Source: Orbaceae bacterium lpD01 (GTDB taxonomy: Bacteria; Pseudomonadota; Gammaproteobacteria; Enterobacterales; Orbaceae). Taken from it: 64,000 nucleotides of DNA. The stretch lies in assembly GCA_036251705.1 (NCBI GenBank), contig CP133959.1, positions 1,401,195 to 1,465,194 on the forward strand. The letters are read 5' to 3'. The position numbers and the translations under genes were made by a program. Of this stretch, positions 35,476 to 45,918 are shown piece after piece. Below the pieces are notes generated by a model. The model searched no databases, was not told the DNA's origin, and was given only the letters and a program-made list of their open reading frames with translations. Positions within the stretch are counted from its first letter, which is position 1. The number at the start of each line of letters is the position of its first letter.

Positions 35476-38400
35476 TTAATAAAGAGTTTGCGGTAAAGTA
35501 AACTGACTAAATAAGCCACCGGCAAAGGGATTATCTGATTCATCAACGTGAATACGATAAGTGATATAAGCCTTGTCAATATCATAGCGAATATCAAAGG
35601 TGTTACTGGTTATGTTGGTGAGTTTACCGGCATTGAACAGACGAATCAGTCCCCAAGGACCAGTATAGATCATCGACTTATCGGTGCGTTCGTTACCACC
35701 AATTAAGCTCAACCGGCTCTCGATATTGTCGCGCATTGAATTTGGCCAAATCAGATGCACCACGTTATTACTCGCGTGCTTATATTCCACCAACTGACCA
35801 TCTAAATTTAACACGCCCCGGCGCCGATTGCCTGACATATCGATCGGTTGCAATGAGAACTGGATACCTAATCCCTGTTGAGTGAAATAAGCCCGGCGAA
35901 TCTTGTCAGCTAAGGCCAGCTGTTTGATAACATCTTCACGTATTAAAGCATGACCAGACTTATCAATACTGAGTCTATTCTCGACGAACGCTTTGAGATG
36001 TTGTTGATAAAACAGATCGAGTGTACCGCCATAACCAAAGAAACGCTCAAACTCACTCAAAGGCACATCTGAGGTTGCCACCGGATTGAAAGGATAGCGA
36101 TCGGCAAAATAACGTTGATAGGGACTCACTACCTGTTCATTCCACTGGATTTCCAATGATTTGATTGCCTCAACCATAATCACATGCCAGACCTGATTGG
36201 TTAACTCATCAATCCAGCGTCCCAACGGTTCGGGGATGGTTTTGGCCATTTGTTGGGTCTCAAAGATCGGATCACTGGCGCTATTATTGAGCCTGAATTG
36301 TACCGCCTGCAATGCCGCTTTGGCAGGATCAGGGGAATGTTGAATCGCTAATAGATAACGGTGCATATCGCCCAATTTGCTGATGATATTTTGCAGTGTG
36401 CTAGTCTGATCATTATTTTCTAAAATCACGCTGGTTTCTTGTCTGAACGCGTGATTGAGCGTATTGAGCAGCTGATAATCACGTTGCTGGCTTAAATTAG
36501 CTGATATCTCTGTCGTCGCTAACGCTTTTGGTGAGACATTCTCTTCTAACAGCACCATCGCGCGCCGAAAGATTTGATCACCACTGATCACCTGTGTTAA
36601 GGCGTTAATTGCCTCTGTAATATGGGCAAATGGTTTAATGTGCACATTACTATAGGCGGCGCGCCAAGTGGCGATATAATCATTGAGATAAAGCGCAGTA
36701 ATTTGCCGCTCAATCTCCTTTCGATCCGCTTCACTATAGTCCGTATTTTGGGTCAAGTTTAATACCCAGCTATCTAAAGTCGTGAGTTGAATCAGCTGAC
36801 TATCTTGACGAATAAAATAGTTGACTAACCCTTCACGTGTTAGCAGCTGCGGGATATCGAGCATATCGGGATTATCCGAGACAAAGACCTCATCAAAACC
36901 AGCACCAATTTGGTTTCTGATGTTGAGTGTAACGGGCAGGGCGATCTTGGATTTAGACAATAAATTTTGATAAACTCGCTGATAAATCGATAATCGTCTT
37001 AAGTCAACCTGTGCATCTTGAATACTTTGTTGGAAGGGTAAAAAGCTATCGATGGCCAGCGCCACTTTAGCCGTTCTGGCCTGTTTCCACTGAATATGCT
37101 CAAGCGCATAGACTAAATGGCGTAGCAACTGATCTTGTCGTTCGCTTTGTCCTTTAAAGGCGGTGCTCCAGCGTGAAGCCATATATTGAATCACCATGGC
37201 GTTATCACGGCCGCTCTCATCTTCGATCATGCGCATGATACGTAAGATAGTCAATTTCTCTTCACTACCAGGTTGGGCTTTAGCTAAATCAGCCTGTAAA
37301 CCATTCATAATGGCAGGCAGAAAACGCTGTTGCAATAATTTCAGATAGGTATGGTCAATATAGGGGCCAATTTTATACCCTTGATAAAGTCCCATATCTG
37401 CAAACAAACGATTACGCCGATGATAGTCCCCGTAAGCGATAGTGGCATCTCCAATCGGATTAAGCAGTGGCAGCTGTAAATCGCCGTAATAATCTTTTTG
37501 CTCAGGTAGATCAATATGCATATATTGTTGTGCTTTTAATAACGCGGCTTCGCCTGCGCGATAGTTATCCCGATAGCAGTATTGCCAGCCAGCCAGAATC
37601 GCGATACCGATGATAGCGGTGAGCGTGCCCCAGCAGAAAAATTGGCGCTGTTGATAACGTTGATAAACCTGGTTTTCACTGGCCAGCTGGGTCTCTTTGA
37701 ACAGTAAGGATTGGCAGAGATTGTGGGTAAAATAGCTGTACGAAACGGGTTTTTGCCAGCTGGGGTAGATCTGCTCCGGAAGATGATATTGTGAGGCAGC
37801 TGATTTAACAAACAGATCCTCCATCTGACCTTTTTGCGTTGAGGAGGTGAGGTAGACACCACGTACCAAAAACGGTTGCGCCTTCAAGGAGAAGAAACAG
37901 TGATCAATCATTTGATCGATATACACCTTAATCCCGTTCACCTCACGAATAAAGGTAAATAGCTGACTACGCTGGCTGACATCCACGCTGTTGATCATCA
38001 TGGTCGGCAGGGCATGATTGAGTTGATTGAGCCACTGTTGCCAGAACTCGTTTAACGCGCTGCGCCAATCTTTTTGCGGATCGGAAAACGTGACGCCGAC
38101 AATCTCTTCTCGTTGGCTTTTATCCAGCGTTTGAAACATGGCCTCAAACCCATACAGCAAATCCAGTTTAGTTAAGATGATATAGACTGGCAGTTGGCAG
38201 TGTAAGGTACTTGCTATCTCTGCCAGCCGGGCTTTTAACCTAGCCATATAGCGGTCTTTCTCATATTTGCTCATGGTACTGAATTGAAAGATATCAATCG
38301 TTAACACAATACCATTAAGCGGCTGGCGAGTCCGTTCAGTCACAAGCCATTGTAGGACATTTTTCCATAACCGTTCTGGCAATGATGAGTGTGCAGTGTC

Positions 38401-38946
38401 GCTATTTTGTTCAAACAAACGTCCAGCAGTTTCAATAATCACGGCCTGATCAGTTAACCAGCACTGCACAGCCTGAGGCTGCGCTGGCTCGTAGAGGGTA
38501 TTGAGTTTTTCCCCCTCTTTTAAAAAGGTGGTTTTGCCACTATTCACATCACCAATAACTAAATACCAAGGTAACGCATAGTTAAAATCTTTGCGCATGA
38601 TATGCTGCTTAAGCCTTAACCGCCAGCGCGTCAAATAACGCTGTTGATCATTAACAGCAATTTGCACCGGATCTTTGATCGTCTGTTTAGTTAGTTGCTG
38701 TTGACTATTTAGCCATTTAACCCGTTTATAGAGCCGGTAAATAACCCAAATCATCATGCAAATAGCTGAAAAGAGCGTGATTAACCAGCGTGTCAATAAC
38801 GAGGCGAACGGTTGTTGGCCAAGAAAGATAAAGCTTGGACCAAATAGCCACATCCAGAGCAGCGCCAGACACCAAACCACAATAATAATAGTTGATATTG
38901 TCGACTTAAACTTAAATTTTGGTAATCTTGGTTTGGGCAGTTTCAT
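35476..38946 (-). CDS. tssM: T6SS membrane core protein TssM (IcmF)
   Basis: This encodes 1,156 residues. Two N-terminal membrane spans (about 17-42 and 51-72) are followed by a cytoplasmic NTPase domain with Walker A GDVNSGKT (132-139), a third span (about residue 425, GTLTAIIGIAILAGW), and a large periplasmic part with the C-terminal IcmF-type beta domain (about 1040-1156). TssM joins TssL and TssJ to form the trans-envelope channel. It stops 3 bases after tssA starts its own stop, in a tight operon. Size and motifs are normal for a full TssM. Confidence 0.95.
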   Translation of the reverse strand: MKLPKPRLPKFKFKSTISTIIIVVWCLALLWMWLFGPSFIFLGQQPFASLLTRWLITLFSAICMMIWVIYRLYKRVKWLNSQQQLTKQTIKDPVQIAVNDQQRYLTRWRLRLKQHIMRKDFNYALPWYLVIGDVNSGKTTFLKEGEKLNTLYEPAQPQAVQCWLTDQAVIIETAGRLFEQNSDTAHSSLPERLWKNVLQWLVTERTRQPLNGIVLTIDIFQFSTMSKYEKDRYMARLKARLAEIASTLHCQLPVYIILTKLDLLYGFEAMFQTLDKSQREEIVGVTFSDPQKDWRSALNEFWQQWLNQLNHALPTMMINSVDVSQRSQLFTFIREVNGIKVYIDQMIDHCFFSLKAQPFLVRGVYLTSSTQKGQMEDLFVKSAASQYHLPEQIYPSWQKPVSYSYFTHNLCQSLLFKETQLASENQVYQRYQQRQFFCWGTLTAIIGIAILAGWQYCYRDNYRAGEAALLKAQQYMHIDLPEQKDYYGDLQLPLLNPIGDATIAYGDYHRRNRLFADMGLYQGYKIGPYIDHTYLKLLQQRFLPAIMNGLQADLAKAQPGSEEKLTILRIMRMIEDESGRDNAMVIQYMASRWSTAFKGQSERQDQLLRHLVYALEHIQWKQARTAKVALAIDSFLPFQQSIQDAQVDLRRLSIYQRVYQNLLSKSKIALPVTLNIRNQIGAGFDEVFVSDNPDMLDIPQLLTREGLVNYFIRQDSQLIQLTTLDSWVLNLTQNTDYSEADRKEIERQITALYLNDYIATWRAAYSNVHIKPFAHITEAINALTQVISGDQIFRRAMVLLEENVSPKALATTEISANLSQQRDYQLLNTLNHAFRQETSVILENNDQTSTLQNIISKLGDMHRYLLAIQHSPDPAKAALQAVQFRLNNSASDPIFETQQMAKTIPEPLGRWIDELTNQVWHVIMVEAIKSLEIQWNEQVVSPYQRYFADRYPFNPVATSDVPLSEFERFFGYGGTLDLFYQQHLKAFVENRLSIDKSGHALIREDVIKQLALADKIRRAYFTQQGLGIQFSLQPIDMSGNRRRGVLNLDGQLVEYKHASNNVVHLIWPNSMRDNIESRLSLIGGNERTDKSMIYTGPWGLIRLFNAGKLTNITSNTFDIRYDIDKAYITYRIHVDESDNPFAGGLFSQFTLPQTLY

Positions 38947-38949
38947 TGA

Positions 38950-40347
38950 TTACTCCTTATGGCCAATTTGGGCGGCAACTTCATCACATCGTTCAAAAAA
39001 GGCAGGCTCCCAATGCTTCACCTCAAGCTGACTCACTTTATGTTGTAGCTGATCGAGCTGCAAGTGGGCTAATTTATCGCAGCCGACTTTATGCATCAGT
39101 GTAATAGTTTGTAATTGTGCGTAACTGAGATCACGCAGTTGCTGCGAACTCTGTTGGTCTAAATAGTGGATAGCAGCGGCCAGACCATCGGCTTCAAAAA
39201 TAGCCAATGATTGATCAGGCTGATCGATATGGCTGCTGATCAGGGCTTTTTTATTCAGCCATTTGAGGGTCTGCTCACTGGCAAACGGGTCACCGTTATT
39301 ATAGTGTAGCGTGGCACAGGCAGGGCAACGCTGTAAAAAATAGCCCAGCGCATGCTTGATCAACTTGGCAATATGGGGATAACCCAATTTTTGGGCGATT
39401 TGGGCCGACATAAAATGACCATCAAACCAATAAGGTGAATAGGTTAGGGTATTTTCTATTTTTTGCCATAATTCTACGGTCGGCTGATTCAGTTCACGCA
39501 TATATCCACTCACTTTTTCCGCCGGCAACGGGGGAACTTGGGTTCGATCATTATGAGCTACTGGCACATCAATATTGAACCAGACAATATGCCGGCGCAG
39601 CTGAAAAACAATCGCTTGATGGGGCGCGCGGCTATTTTCAATTTCAATCACTTTTAAGAGTGTTCGGCGCCAAGCCTGCTCGGATCCGGCATCTAAGCTG
39701 ATATCCAGTGAAGGCTTGATGTCGCTTTCTGAACTAGGAGTTGACGTGATTGGCTTAGTCTGAACGTGTTTGACCCCCGCCACTTGTGAGCTCATAGGAT
39801 CTTTCGCGAGCGCTGACGGCACTTTGGCATAGCTGATGATCAGTTTATCGAGTTCATCACAAATATCCGGATAACTTGCCTGCAAGGCCTGTTTTAAACG
39901 GACAAACTGCATAGTCGACTCATTGCGCTCAGCGTCAATGGCCTGCGTATTAAACTCACTCTTGACCATCGAGAAGCGCTGAATAATCATGTATAAAATG
40001 CGTTTTTTGAGTTTTTGTGGCGCGGCAATGTCCCAATAAATCTCAATATAATCAGCTAAGAGGGTTATCCCTAACAAAATTTGATTGGGTGCATCACTTC
40101 GCTGTAACGTATTGATTAAATGCGCGATTAAACGAAAATCCTTGGTCGATTGCTGCAATAATGCTAACACGACCTGCTGGATATGCCCCATGTCCACAGT
40201 ATCGTGACTAATGGTACCGATTTTGGCCGCTTCACTTTCAATATCGAGCCAGTCCGGATTGTCGGCTGCAATCGGCTGTTTTTCCAGTTCCTGACTAAAA
40301 CGCTGGGTTACCACTTGACGCCAGGGATGCTCAGTAATAAATTCCAT
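38950..40347 (-). CDS. tssA: T6SS cap/assembly protein TssA (VasJ-like)
   Basis: This encodes 465 residues. An ImpA_N domain occupies about residues 50-170 (HIQQVVLALLQQSTKDFRLI, then LLGITLLADYIEIYWD). The C-terminal part (from about 260) is helical and includes QLRRHIVWFNIDVP and HFMSAQIAQKLGY, as in the VasJ branch. TssA recruits the baseplate and primes tail-tube/sheath growth. It lies between tagO and tssM as in V. cholerae. AGGA lies 7 bases before the ATG. Confidence 0.85.
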   Translation of the reverse strand: MEFITEHPWRQVVTQRFSQELEKQPIAADNPDWLDIESEAAKIGTISHDTVDMGHIQQVVLALLQQSTKDFRLIAHLINTLQRSDAPNQILLGITLLADYIEIYWDIAAPQKLKKRILYMIIQRFSMVKSEFNTQAIDAERNESTMQFVRLKQALQASYPDICDELDKLIISYAKVPSALAKDPMSSQVAGVKHVQTKPITSTPSSESDIKPSLDISLDAGSEQAWRRTLLKVIEIENSRAPHQAIVFQLRRHIVWFNIDVPVAHNDRTQVPPLPAEKVSGYMRELNQPTVELWQKIENTLTYSPYWFDGHFMSAQIAQKLGYPHIAKLIKHALGYFLQRCPACATLHYNNGDPFASEQTLKWLNKKALISSHIDQPDQSLAIFEADGLAAAIHYLDQQSSQQLRDLSYAQLQTITLMHKVGCDKLAHLQLDQLQHKVSQLEVKHWEPAFFERCDEVAAQIGHKE

Positions 40348-40411
40348 AATGTCCTACTCTATAATGACTTTCATCATCCCACCAGACCTAATACGCCATC
40401 CACCTGGTCAT

Positions 40412-41071
40412 TCACCAATGGCAGGCTTGACGTAATGGCACGATGGCTTTTTCCAATTGATAAATATTGAAAGAGAGTCCGTTCAATAATGGACTATCCG
40501 ATTCAATCAGCACGGCTTTCGCCTGAAAAAGCTTTTGGATTTGCGCGATACCAGGCAGGCCGCGACTATTTTCTAGCACCAAACCTTGATCGCGAATAAA
40601 CCAGTGTGACTCAAGTCGGCTACCGGTGTCGGTTTTGAGTATCAGATTACTGGCCGAACTCGGTAGCGGTGTGTTCACAATAATTTGCATACGGGTAATA
40701 TTGTCCAGACAACTCAAGGCTAAAACCGGCCTGGGCGAGCGCGTACCGAGCGCCGGCGTAGTCAAAATCACCTGTGGTGAAATCTCGCCATCGGCCTGCG
40801 TCAGTATAAATTCGGTTGAATTAGCGGGGCGCTGCTGCTCTTGTATTAACACTTTGGCGATATCCTGGTGATACGTGTCTGGCAACGGCGCCGGTTCGGG
40901 AGTCGCTTTGATGATACTGTCATAACAATCTAAACGAATTAAGGCTGAGCGCTCGTTTTGGCACTGTAGATAGGCTTGTCGCCAGCTATCGTCTGCGTGC
41001 ACCCACCAAGCGGCTAACAGTAACAGTAGAGCGCTGACACGCCAGTTGATCGGCATCTTCTGTCTTAGCAT
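40412..41071 (-). CDS. tagO: T6SS-associated protein TagO/VasI
   Basis: This encodes 219 residues. An N-terminal hydrophobic segment ends near WWVHA (signal peptide). The next block, CQNERSALIRLDCYD, is the VasI-type cysteine motif. The rest is strand-rich. V. cholerae VasI has the same place in the operon and was reported as needed for secretion, with unclear biochemistry. The start overlaps the tssH end by 7 bases; a second Met at codon 6 is an alternative. Confidence 0.78.
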   Translation of the reverse strand: MLRQKMPINWRVSALLLLLAAWWVHADDSWRQAYLQCQNERSALIRLDCYDSIIKATPEPAPLPDTYHQDIAKVLIQEQQRPANSTEFILTQADGEISPQVILTTPALGTRSPRPVLALSCLDNITRMQIIVNTPLPSSASNLILKTDTGSRLESHWFIRDQGLVLENSRGLPGIAQIQKLFQAKAVLIESDSPLLNGLSFNIYQLEKAIVPLRQACHW

Positions 41072-43785
41072 GGGCTACACTCAGCAATTTTGGCAAAGAA
41101 TTGATTATCCTTGACGCCAAAATGGATAAACTTAATCGTTTCACCCGCTGCGATTTTATTGAGTATTTGTAATGATACCGGTGGCAATAGATGGCCATCG
41201 ATTATCGACTCCAGCATTCTAGCGCCATTTTCTGCTCGGGTTGCCCGGCTGATGATTTGCGCACTGACTTCATCATCAAACACCACTTCTGCGCCAAATT
41301 TCTGGTATAAGGTATGGTGCAGTTTTTTGAGTTTGGCTTGAATAATGTCGCGTAGTACCGCCTGACTGAGGGGTAAATAGGGGACGATCTCCATGCGCGC
41401 CAACAGTGCAGGTTTAAAAAAGGTCACCAGTTCCTGATAGAGCTGATCATGGATTTCGCTAGGACGATCGGCAAAATCAACAATCGTTTGGTCGCCCAGA
41501 TTAGAGGTTAAGAAAAAGAGTACATTTTTACAGTCAATCACCCGACCTTCACCATCAGCCAGTTCGCCTTTATCGAAGGCTTGATAAAAAAGATTAAGCA
41601 CATCGCGATGCGCTTTTTCGACTTCATCGAGTAACACCACTGAGTAAGGCTTTTGCCGAATACTCTCGGTTAAAATGCCACCTTCACCATAACCGACGTA
41701 CCCCGGCGGAGAACCGATTAAGCGTGAAACCGTGTGTTTTTCTTGATATTCGGACATATTAATCGTGGTTAAATATTGGCGACCGCCAAATAATAGTTCG
41801 GCAATTTGAATGACCGACTCGGTTTTACCAACTCCACTCGGCCCAACTAATAGGAATGCGCCTAACGGCCGACCCGTGCGACGTAAATCTGCTCGCGCGG
41901 TTAATAGGTGGCGATGTAACTGTTCAATAGCCAGATACTGACCTTTAATTTCAGTGTTTAAATATTGCGGTAAATGCGTTACCACCGCCAGCTCATCTTG
42001 CGAAATTCGCTTTAAGGGTATACCAGTATGCTCGGCAATCACAGCTGCAATCTGTTTTTCATCCACATGAGGTGAAACCAGCACTGCATCTTGTTGCAAA
42101 TTGGCTAACTGCTCGCTTAAACGATCCAACTCAGCCCGTATCGCCGCGTCATTGACTAAGGTATCTGTCTCTATCGGCGCAATAGCGATGTTCTCGCTAG
42201 TCTCAGCCGGCACCAGATCCGGCGGCTGCGTAACAGCTAACACTGGAAAGTTGTGGTCTGTGAATGGCTCGGTAGGGGATAAACACTGGGCACGCAATTC
42301 AATTAAACGCTGCACGATAGTGAGCTGTTGTTGCCAAAGTTCTTCAATACGAACCAATTCAGCCTCAGTCTCGTGACAAGTTTGTTCCAGCTCAGCCATA
42401 CGCAGGAGGTTATCTTTTAGTCCCAGCTGATTTTCACGGCTTAACAGCGCAATTTCTTCATGATATTGATGTAATTGGGTCTGTAAGGCTGAGACCTGAC
42501 GAGGTGGTGAGGTAAGGTTAATCGAGATCCGTGCACAGGCGGTATCTAATACGTCAATCGCTTTATCCGGTAGTTGTCGGCCGGATAAGTAGCGATCACT
42601 TAAATAGGCACAAGCCTGTAACGCGCCATCGTCAATGAAAACACCATGGGCCTGTTCATAAATCTTGCGTAAACCACGCAGAATGATGACTGCTTCAGCA
42701 GCGGTAGGCTCGCTCACTTTCACTAACTGGAAACGACGGGATAAGGCGGCATCTTTTTCGAAGTACTGTTTATATTCGCGCCAGGTGGTGGCGGCAATAG
42801 TTTTTAATTCACCGCGAGCTAAAGCCGGCTTTAATAAGTTGGAGACATCAAGACCACCATGCTGATTACCGGCACCGATCAAGGTATGAGCTTCATCAAT
42901 AAAAAGAATAATCGGCGTAGGGGAGTGGCTCACATCGGCCATGATGCCTTTAAAGCGTTTTTCAAACTCGCCTTTGACTGAGGCTCCTGCTTGTAGTGCC
43001 CCTAAGTCCAGGCTCATAATCCGAGTCTGTTTCAGTTGCTCGGGGACCTTGTTATCGATAATACGTAGGGCTAAACCTTCAATTAAGGCACTTTTACCGA
43101 CCCCAGCCTCACCCACCACAATCGGATTATTTTTACGGCGTCGACATAAAATATCGATCATCAAATCGATCTCTTTATCACGGCCGAGCACCGGATCCAG
43201 TTTACCATCAAGCCCTTGTTGAGTGATATCGATAGCATACCGGTCGAGCAAACTAATGTCTGCCTGAACGGTGCTATTTGAGCCTACTGGTTGTGCAGTT
43301 TCAAGACTGTTTTCAGCTGAACCGGTCACCCATTGGCCAAATTGTGATTTCAGCAATTCACGATTAATCCTACTGAGAAGCTCGACGGCTGGTTTAGGTA
43401 AATAGCGATGGGGACTGTAAAGAAGCGTCAGTAAGATAATGCCGGTACGTAAATTGGTCTGGGCAAACTCGGCACTGTTGAGTAAAAAGGCATCTTGCAG
43501 TAATTCGATCAATAGTGGCGAGAAGCTTGGTGTGCTCTGTTCGTATTGGCGATGATCATAAGAGAGCTGGGTTAACAACGTCTGTAAACGTTCTGTGTCA
43601 ATATTCGCCTTAGCCATGATTTGTCGAATATCACATAAAGGTGTGTCTAGGCTCTGCAATAAAAAATGACAAACGGTCATTTCGCTGCTTTGGGTGTTCA
43701 CGCAAGTCGCCGCCATCCCTTCAAAGATATAGCGGCTCACCGGGTTTAAATGTTTCAGAAGTGAGGGTAACTCAATGCGAATCAT
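41065..43785 (-). CDS. tssH: T6SS sheath-recycling ATPase TssH (ClpV)
   Basis: This encodes 906 residues. An N-terminal Clp domain (1-150) precedes AAA+ domain 1 with Walker A GEAGVGKS (225-232) and Walker B IILFIDEAHTLIG. A coiled M domain follows (about 430-520), then AAA+ domain 2 with GPSGVGKTES and VVLLDEVEKAH. The long variable linker with TETD and PVLAVTQPP segments is a ClpV-type insertion. TssH unfolds the contracted TssB/TssC sheath so it can be reused. It lies between tssL and tagO, the usual place in V. cholerae apart from a missing vasH. Confidence 0.96.
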   Translation of the reverse strand: MIRIELPSLLKHLNPVSRYIFEGMAATCVNTQSSEMTVCHFLLQSLDTPLCDIRQIMAKANIDTERLQTLLTQLSYDHRQYEQSTPSFSPLLIELLQDAFLLNSAEFAQTNLRTGIILLTLLYSPHRYLPKPAVELLSRINRELLKSQFGQWVTGSAENSLETAQPVGSNSTVQADISLLDRYAIDITQQGLDGKLDPVLGRDKEIDLMIDILCRRRKNNPIVVGEAGVGKSALIEGLALRIIDNKVPEQLKQTRIMSLDLGALQAGASVKGEFEKRFKGIMADVSHSPTPIILFIDEAHTLIGAGNQHGGLDVSNLLKPALARGELKTIAATTWREYKQYFEKDAALSRRFQLVKVSEPTAAEAVIILRGLRKIYEQAHGVFIDDGALQACAYLSDRYLSGRQLPDKAIDVLDTACARISINLTSPPRQVSALQTQLHQYHEEIALLSRENQLGLKDNLLRMAELEQTCHETEAELVRIEELWQQQLTIVQRLIELRAQCLSPTEPFTDHNFPVLAVTQPPDLVPAETSENIAIAPIETDTLVNDAAIRAELDRLSEQLANLQQDAVLVSPHVDEKQIAAVIAEHTGIPLKRISQDELAVVTHLPQYLNTEIKGQYLAIEQLHRHLLTARADLRRTGRPLGAFLLVGPSGVGKTESVIQIAELLFGGRQYLTTINMSEYQEKHTVSRLIGSPPGYVGYGEGGILTESIRQKPYSVVLLDEVEKAHRDVLNLFYQAFDKGELADGEGRVIDCKNVLFFLTSNLGDQTIVDFADRPSEIHDQLYQELVTFFKPALLARMEIVPYLPLSQAVLRDIIQAKLKKLHHTLYQKFGAEVVFDDEVSAQIISRATRAENGARMLESIIDGHLLPPVSLQILNKIAAGETIKFIHFGVKDNQFFAKIAECSPC

Positions 43786-43798
43786 AACGCGACTCCCT

Positions 43799-44563
43799 TT
43801 ATTTTAATAATTGATTCAACTGCGTCAAAATATCGGCAGTTTGTGAATTTAAGCTGAACAGATAAAGACTATAAGCAAAGGCTAAAATTCCTATCGCGCC
43901 CCAAATAATATGTTTTTTACTGATGGCGCGGGTTAAGTAATAAGGGACTGCTTGGATCTGGCCAAGGTGCAGACGTGTGGACGGTGGTTCACCATTTAGT
44001 GAGGTTAATAAGGTATTTAAGCGCCGAAAAAGTTGTTCAAATTCATCGCTATTGGGATGTTGTACTTTATAGCGCCCTCTAAAACCTAACCCAAAACAGA
44101 GATAGATAAACTCCAGCATAGCTTGATACCGTTTGGGTTCATTCATTAACCGTTCGGTAATCTGAAATACCCGTTCTCCCCCCCAGCCCTCATTGTGGAA
44201 ATGGATTAAGAGTGATTTATGACTCCAAAATTGGCCTAACATCGGTTCAGATCCCATGATGCATTCATCGATAAAACTGCACAGCACATAGCGGAAGGTC
44301 ACAATGGAACCCGGTTCATAACCTTGCATTTCCAGCTGTTGACTGATGTTTTGGATATCGGTGACGATCTGTCGGTATAGATGATCAGGATCGTCAATCG
44401 GTGTAGATAAATCCTGAATGCGTAAGATCATACCGAGCAGTGGTGTGGCTGCATCTACAATCGGGTTCAGATTATTGCCAGATAAGGGTAGGGTATACTG
44501 TTCTAACTGGTTTACATACTGCTGCGTCTTACCAGCGCTATGATGAAGCTTTGGCGTGGCCAT
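43799..44563 (-). CDS. tssL: T6SS inner membrane protein TssL (DotU family)
   Basis: This encodes 254 residues. A cytoplasmic helical domain has the DotU signature around FIDECIMGSEPMLG, WSHKSLLIHFHNEGWGGE and FIYLCFGLGFRGRY. One C-terminal membrane span lies at about residues 226-246. No peptidoglycan-binding extension is fused. I chose ATG at 44563, which overlaps the tssK stop as TAATG and has AAGGAG; a start seven codons earlier is possible but lies inside tssK. TssL anchors TssM and the baseplate. Confidence 0.93.
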   Translation of the reverse strand: MATPKLHHSAGKTQQYVNQLEQYTLPLSGNNLNPIVDAATPLLGMILRIQDLSTPIDDPDHLYRQIVTDIQNISQQLEMQGYEPGSIVTFRYVLCSFIDECIMGSEPMLGQFWSHKSLLIHFHNEGWGGERVFQITERLMNEPKRYQAMLEFIYLCFGLGFRGRYKVQHPNSDEFEQLFRRLNTLLTSLNGEPPSTRLHLGQIQAVPYYLTRAISKKHIIWGAIGILAFAYSLYLFSLNSQTADILTQLNQLLK

Positions 44564-45906
44564 TATTGACTCCTTACCGCCCAAAATTGCAGATTCAGTT
44601 CAGGAAAATGCCCGGCAACGTGAAATGCAATACTGTTGGTTTTGATTACATCACGCCAGCCCGGCGCTTGGGTATCTAACTGAAAGTAAGTATAACCAGC
44701 GTGGAAAGGGAGCTGTGGCGGCGCGGCCGACAAGGGGATTAAAGGAATACCGGCTAGCTGAACATGTACTAGATTATCGATGGAGAGGGGCGAAGCGATT
44801 TTGGTTTGTTGAACAAAAGTACGCATAATTTGCTCCTGAGGTAATTGGCTTTTCACCGCCAGAACAAAGCTAGCTGTTTTCAGCAGTTCAATATCATTAA
44901 TCACCCCGATGTAGATACCATTTTGTTCGTTTAAGGTAATTGAAACCGCCCGCGGTGTTAACACAATACTCAGCGCCTGACGTGTTAATAACATCAGCGC
45001 TTTGAAGGTGGTCGTTAAGTCATCATGATTATAAAAGTGAAAATCCTGTGCCGTTCTGGATTCGGACGTAAATGTCATCAATTCAGAGCAGGTTTGGCTT
45101 AACATCAGATACAGCGTTTCCGGATGAACAATTTTAGTTCTGGCCAAATGCTGATAACGGGGTTTGGCTGAATTGAGCAGTTGTAGCATTAAGAACTCAG
45201 CAATACCGGTCACACCTTGTTGCGTTGGTGAGCCCATTTTATCCGATAGTTGTTTAGCTCTTTCTGCGACTAAATTAGCGATTTCATCGAGAAAATTTTG
45301 CAGCATTGGTGCGGTGCTGACTTGGCTAATAGTTGGAATAAAGGTATCGTCTAAAACGATGGCGCCATCAGTACGTAACTCTTTGATCCGACACAGTGGC
45401 AACACGGTATAAGCATTGAGATCATCCGAACCTTGCATAATTTTAGGCGTGAGCTGTGCTATATTTAACTGAATATAATTCCCACCTTTAGTGTGCAAAT
45501 CGCGTACCGGAAAAGTACTACTCTTATAACGCGTCATGTCATCAGCTGTCTCTTGCGCAACGTCGATTTCACTAAGAGAATTATTCAGGATAGGCAACGC
45601 CAGATAGATATCTTTACTTGCTGCACTTGTTAAATGGCTAATCGCCAAAGGTTGAGGTAGACAGTCTTGGTAGGGGATCTCAAATAAGCTACCATCAGGC
45701 ATAATGCCCGACGCCTCCGTCAGGCCGATCCGGCCTAATTTAAACAGGGCCTGATCAAGCTGAAGCCGGCTAAAACCATAAGCATAGTTAACGGTACTTT
45801 CAAATTTTGCGCTCACGACATAGTCAATATAACGCTGCTGCTGCTGAAAATGCTGTGGCGCAATAGATAAGCCTTCTTTCCATATCACCCGGTTTTTACT
45901 GGTCAT
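44563..45906 (-). CDS. tssK: T6SS baseplate protein TssK
   Basis: This encodes 447 residues, typical for TssK. The start NRVIWKEGLSIAPQHFQQQQ is the family's first motif, followed by YGFSRLQLD. TssK trimers link the phage-like baseplate to the TssJLM membrane complex. AAGGA lies 7 bases before the ATG; it overlaps tssL by one base. Nothing is missing or fused. Confidence 0.96.
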   Translation of the reverse strand: MTSKNRVIWKEGLSIAPQHFQQQQRYIDYVVSAKFESTVNYAYGFSRLQLDQALFKLGRIGLTEASGIMPDGSLFEIPYQDCLPQPLAISHLTSAASKDIYLALPILNNSLSEIDVAQETADDMTRYKSSTFPVRDLHTKGGNYIQLNIAQLTPKIMQGSDDLNAYTVLPLCRIKELRTDGAIVLDDTFIPTISQVSTAPMLQNFLDEIANLVAERAKQLSDKMGSPTQQGVTGIAEFLMLQLLNSAKPRYQHLARTKIVHPETLYLMLSQTCSELMTFTSESRTAQDFHFYNHDDLTTTFKALMLLTRQALSIVLTPRAVSITLNEQNGIYIGVINDIELLKTASFVLAVKSQLPQEQIMRTFVQQTKIASPLSIDNLVHVQLAGIPLIPLSAAPPQLPFHAGYTYFQLDTQAPGWRDVIKTNSIAFHVAGHFPELNLQFWAVRSQ

Positions 45907-45918
45907 ACTGTGTCCTTT

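Noticed and set aside
40183..40470. A 95-codon rightward frame across the tssA start and the tssA-tagO gap
   Set aside because: It is antisense to two well-supported T6SS genes and has no motif of its own.
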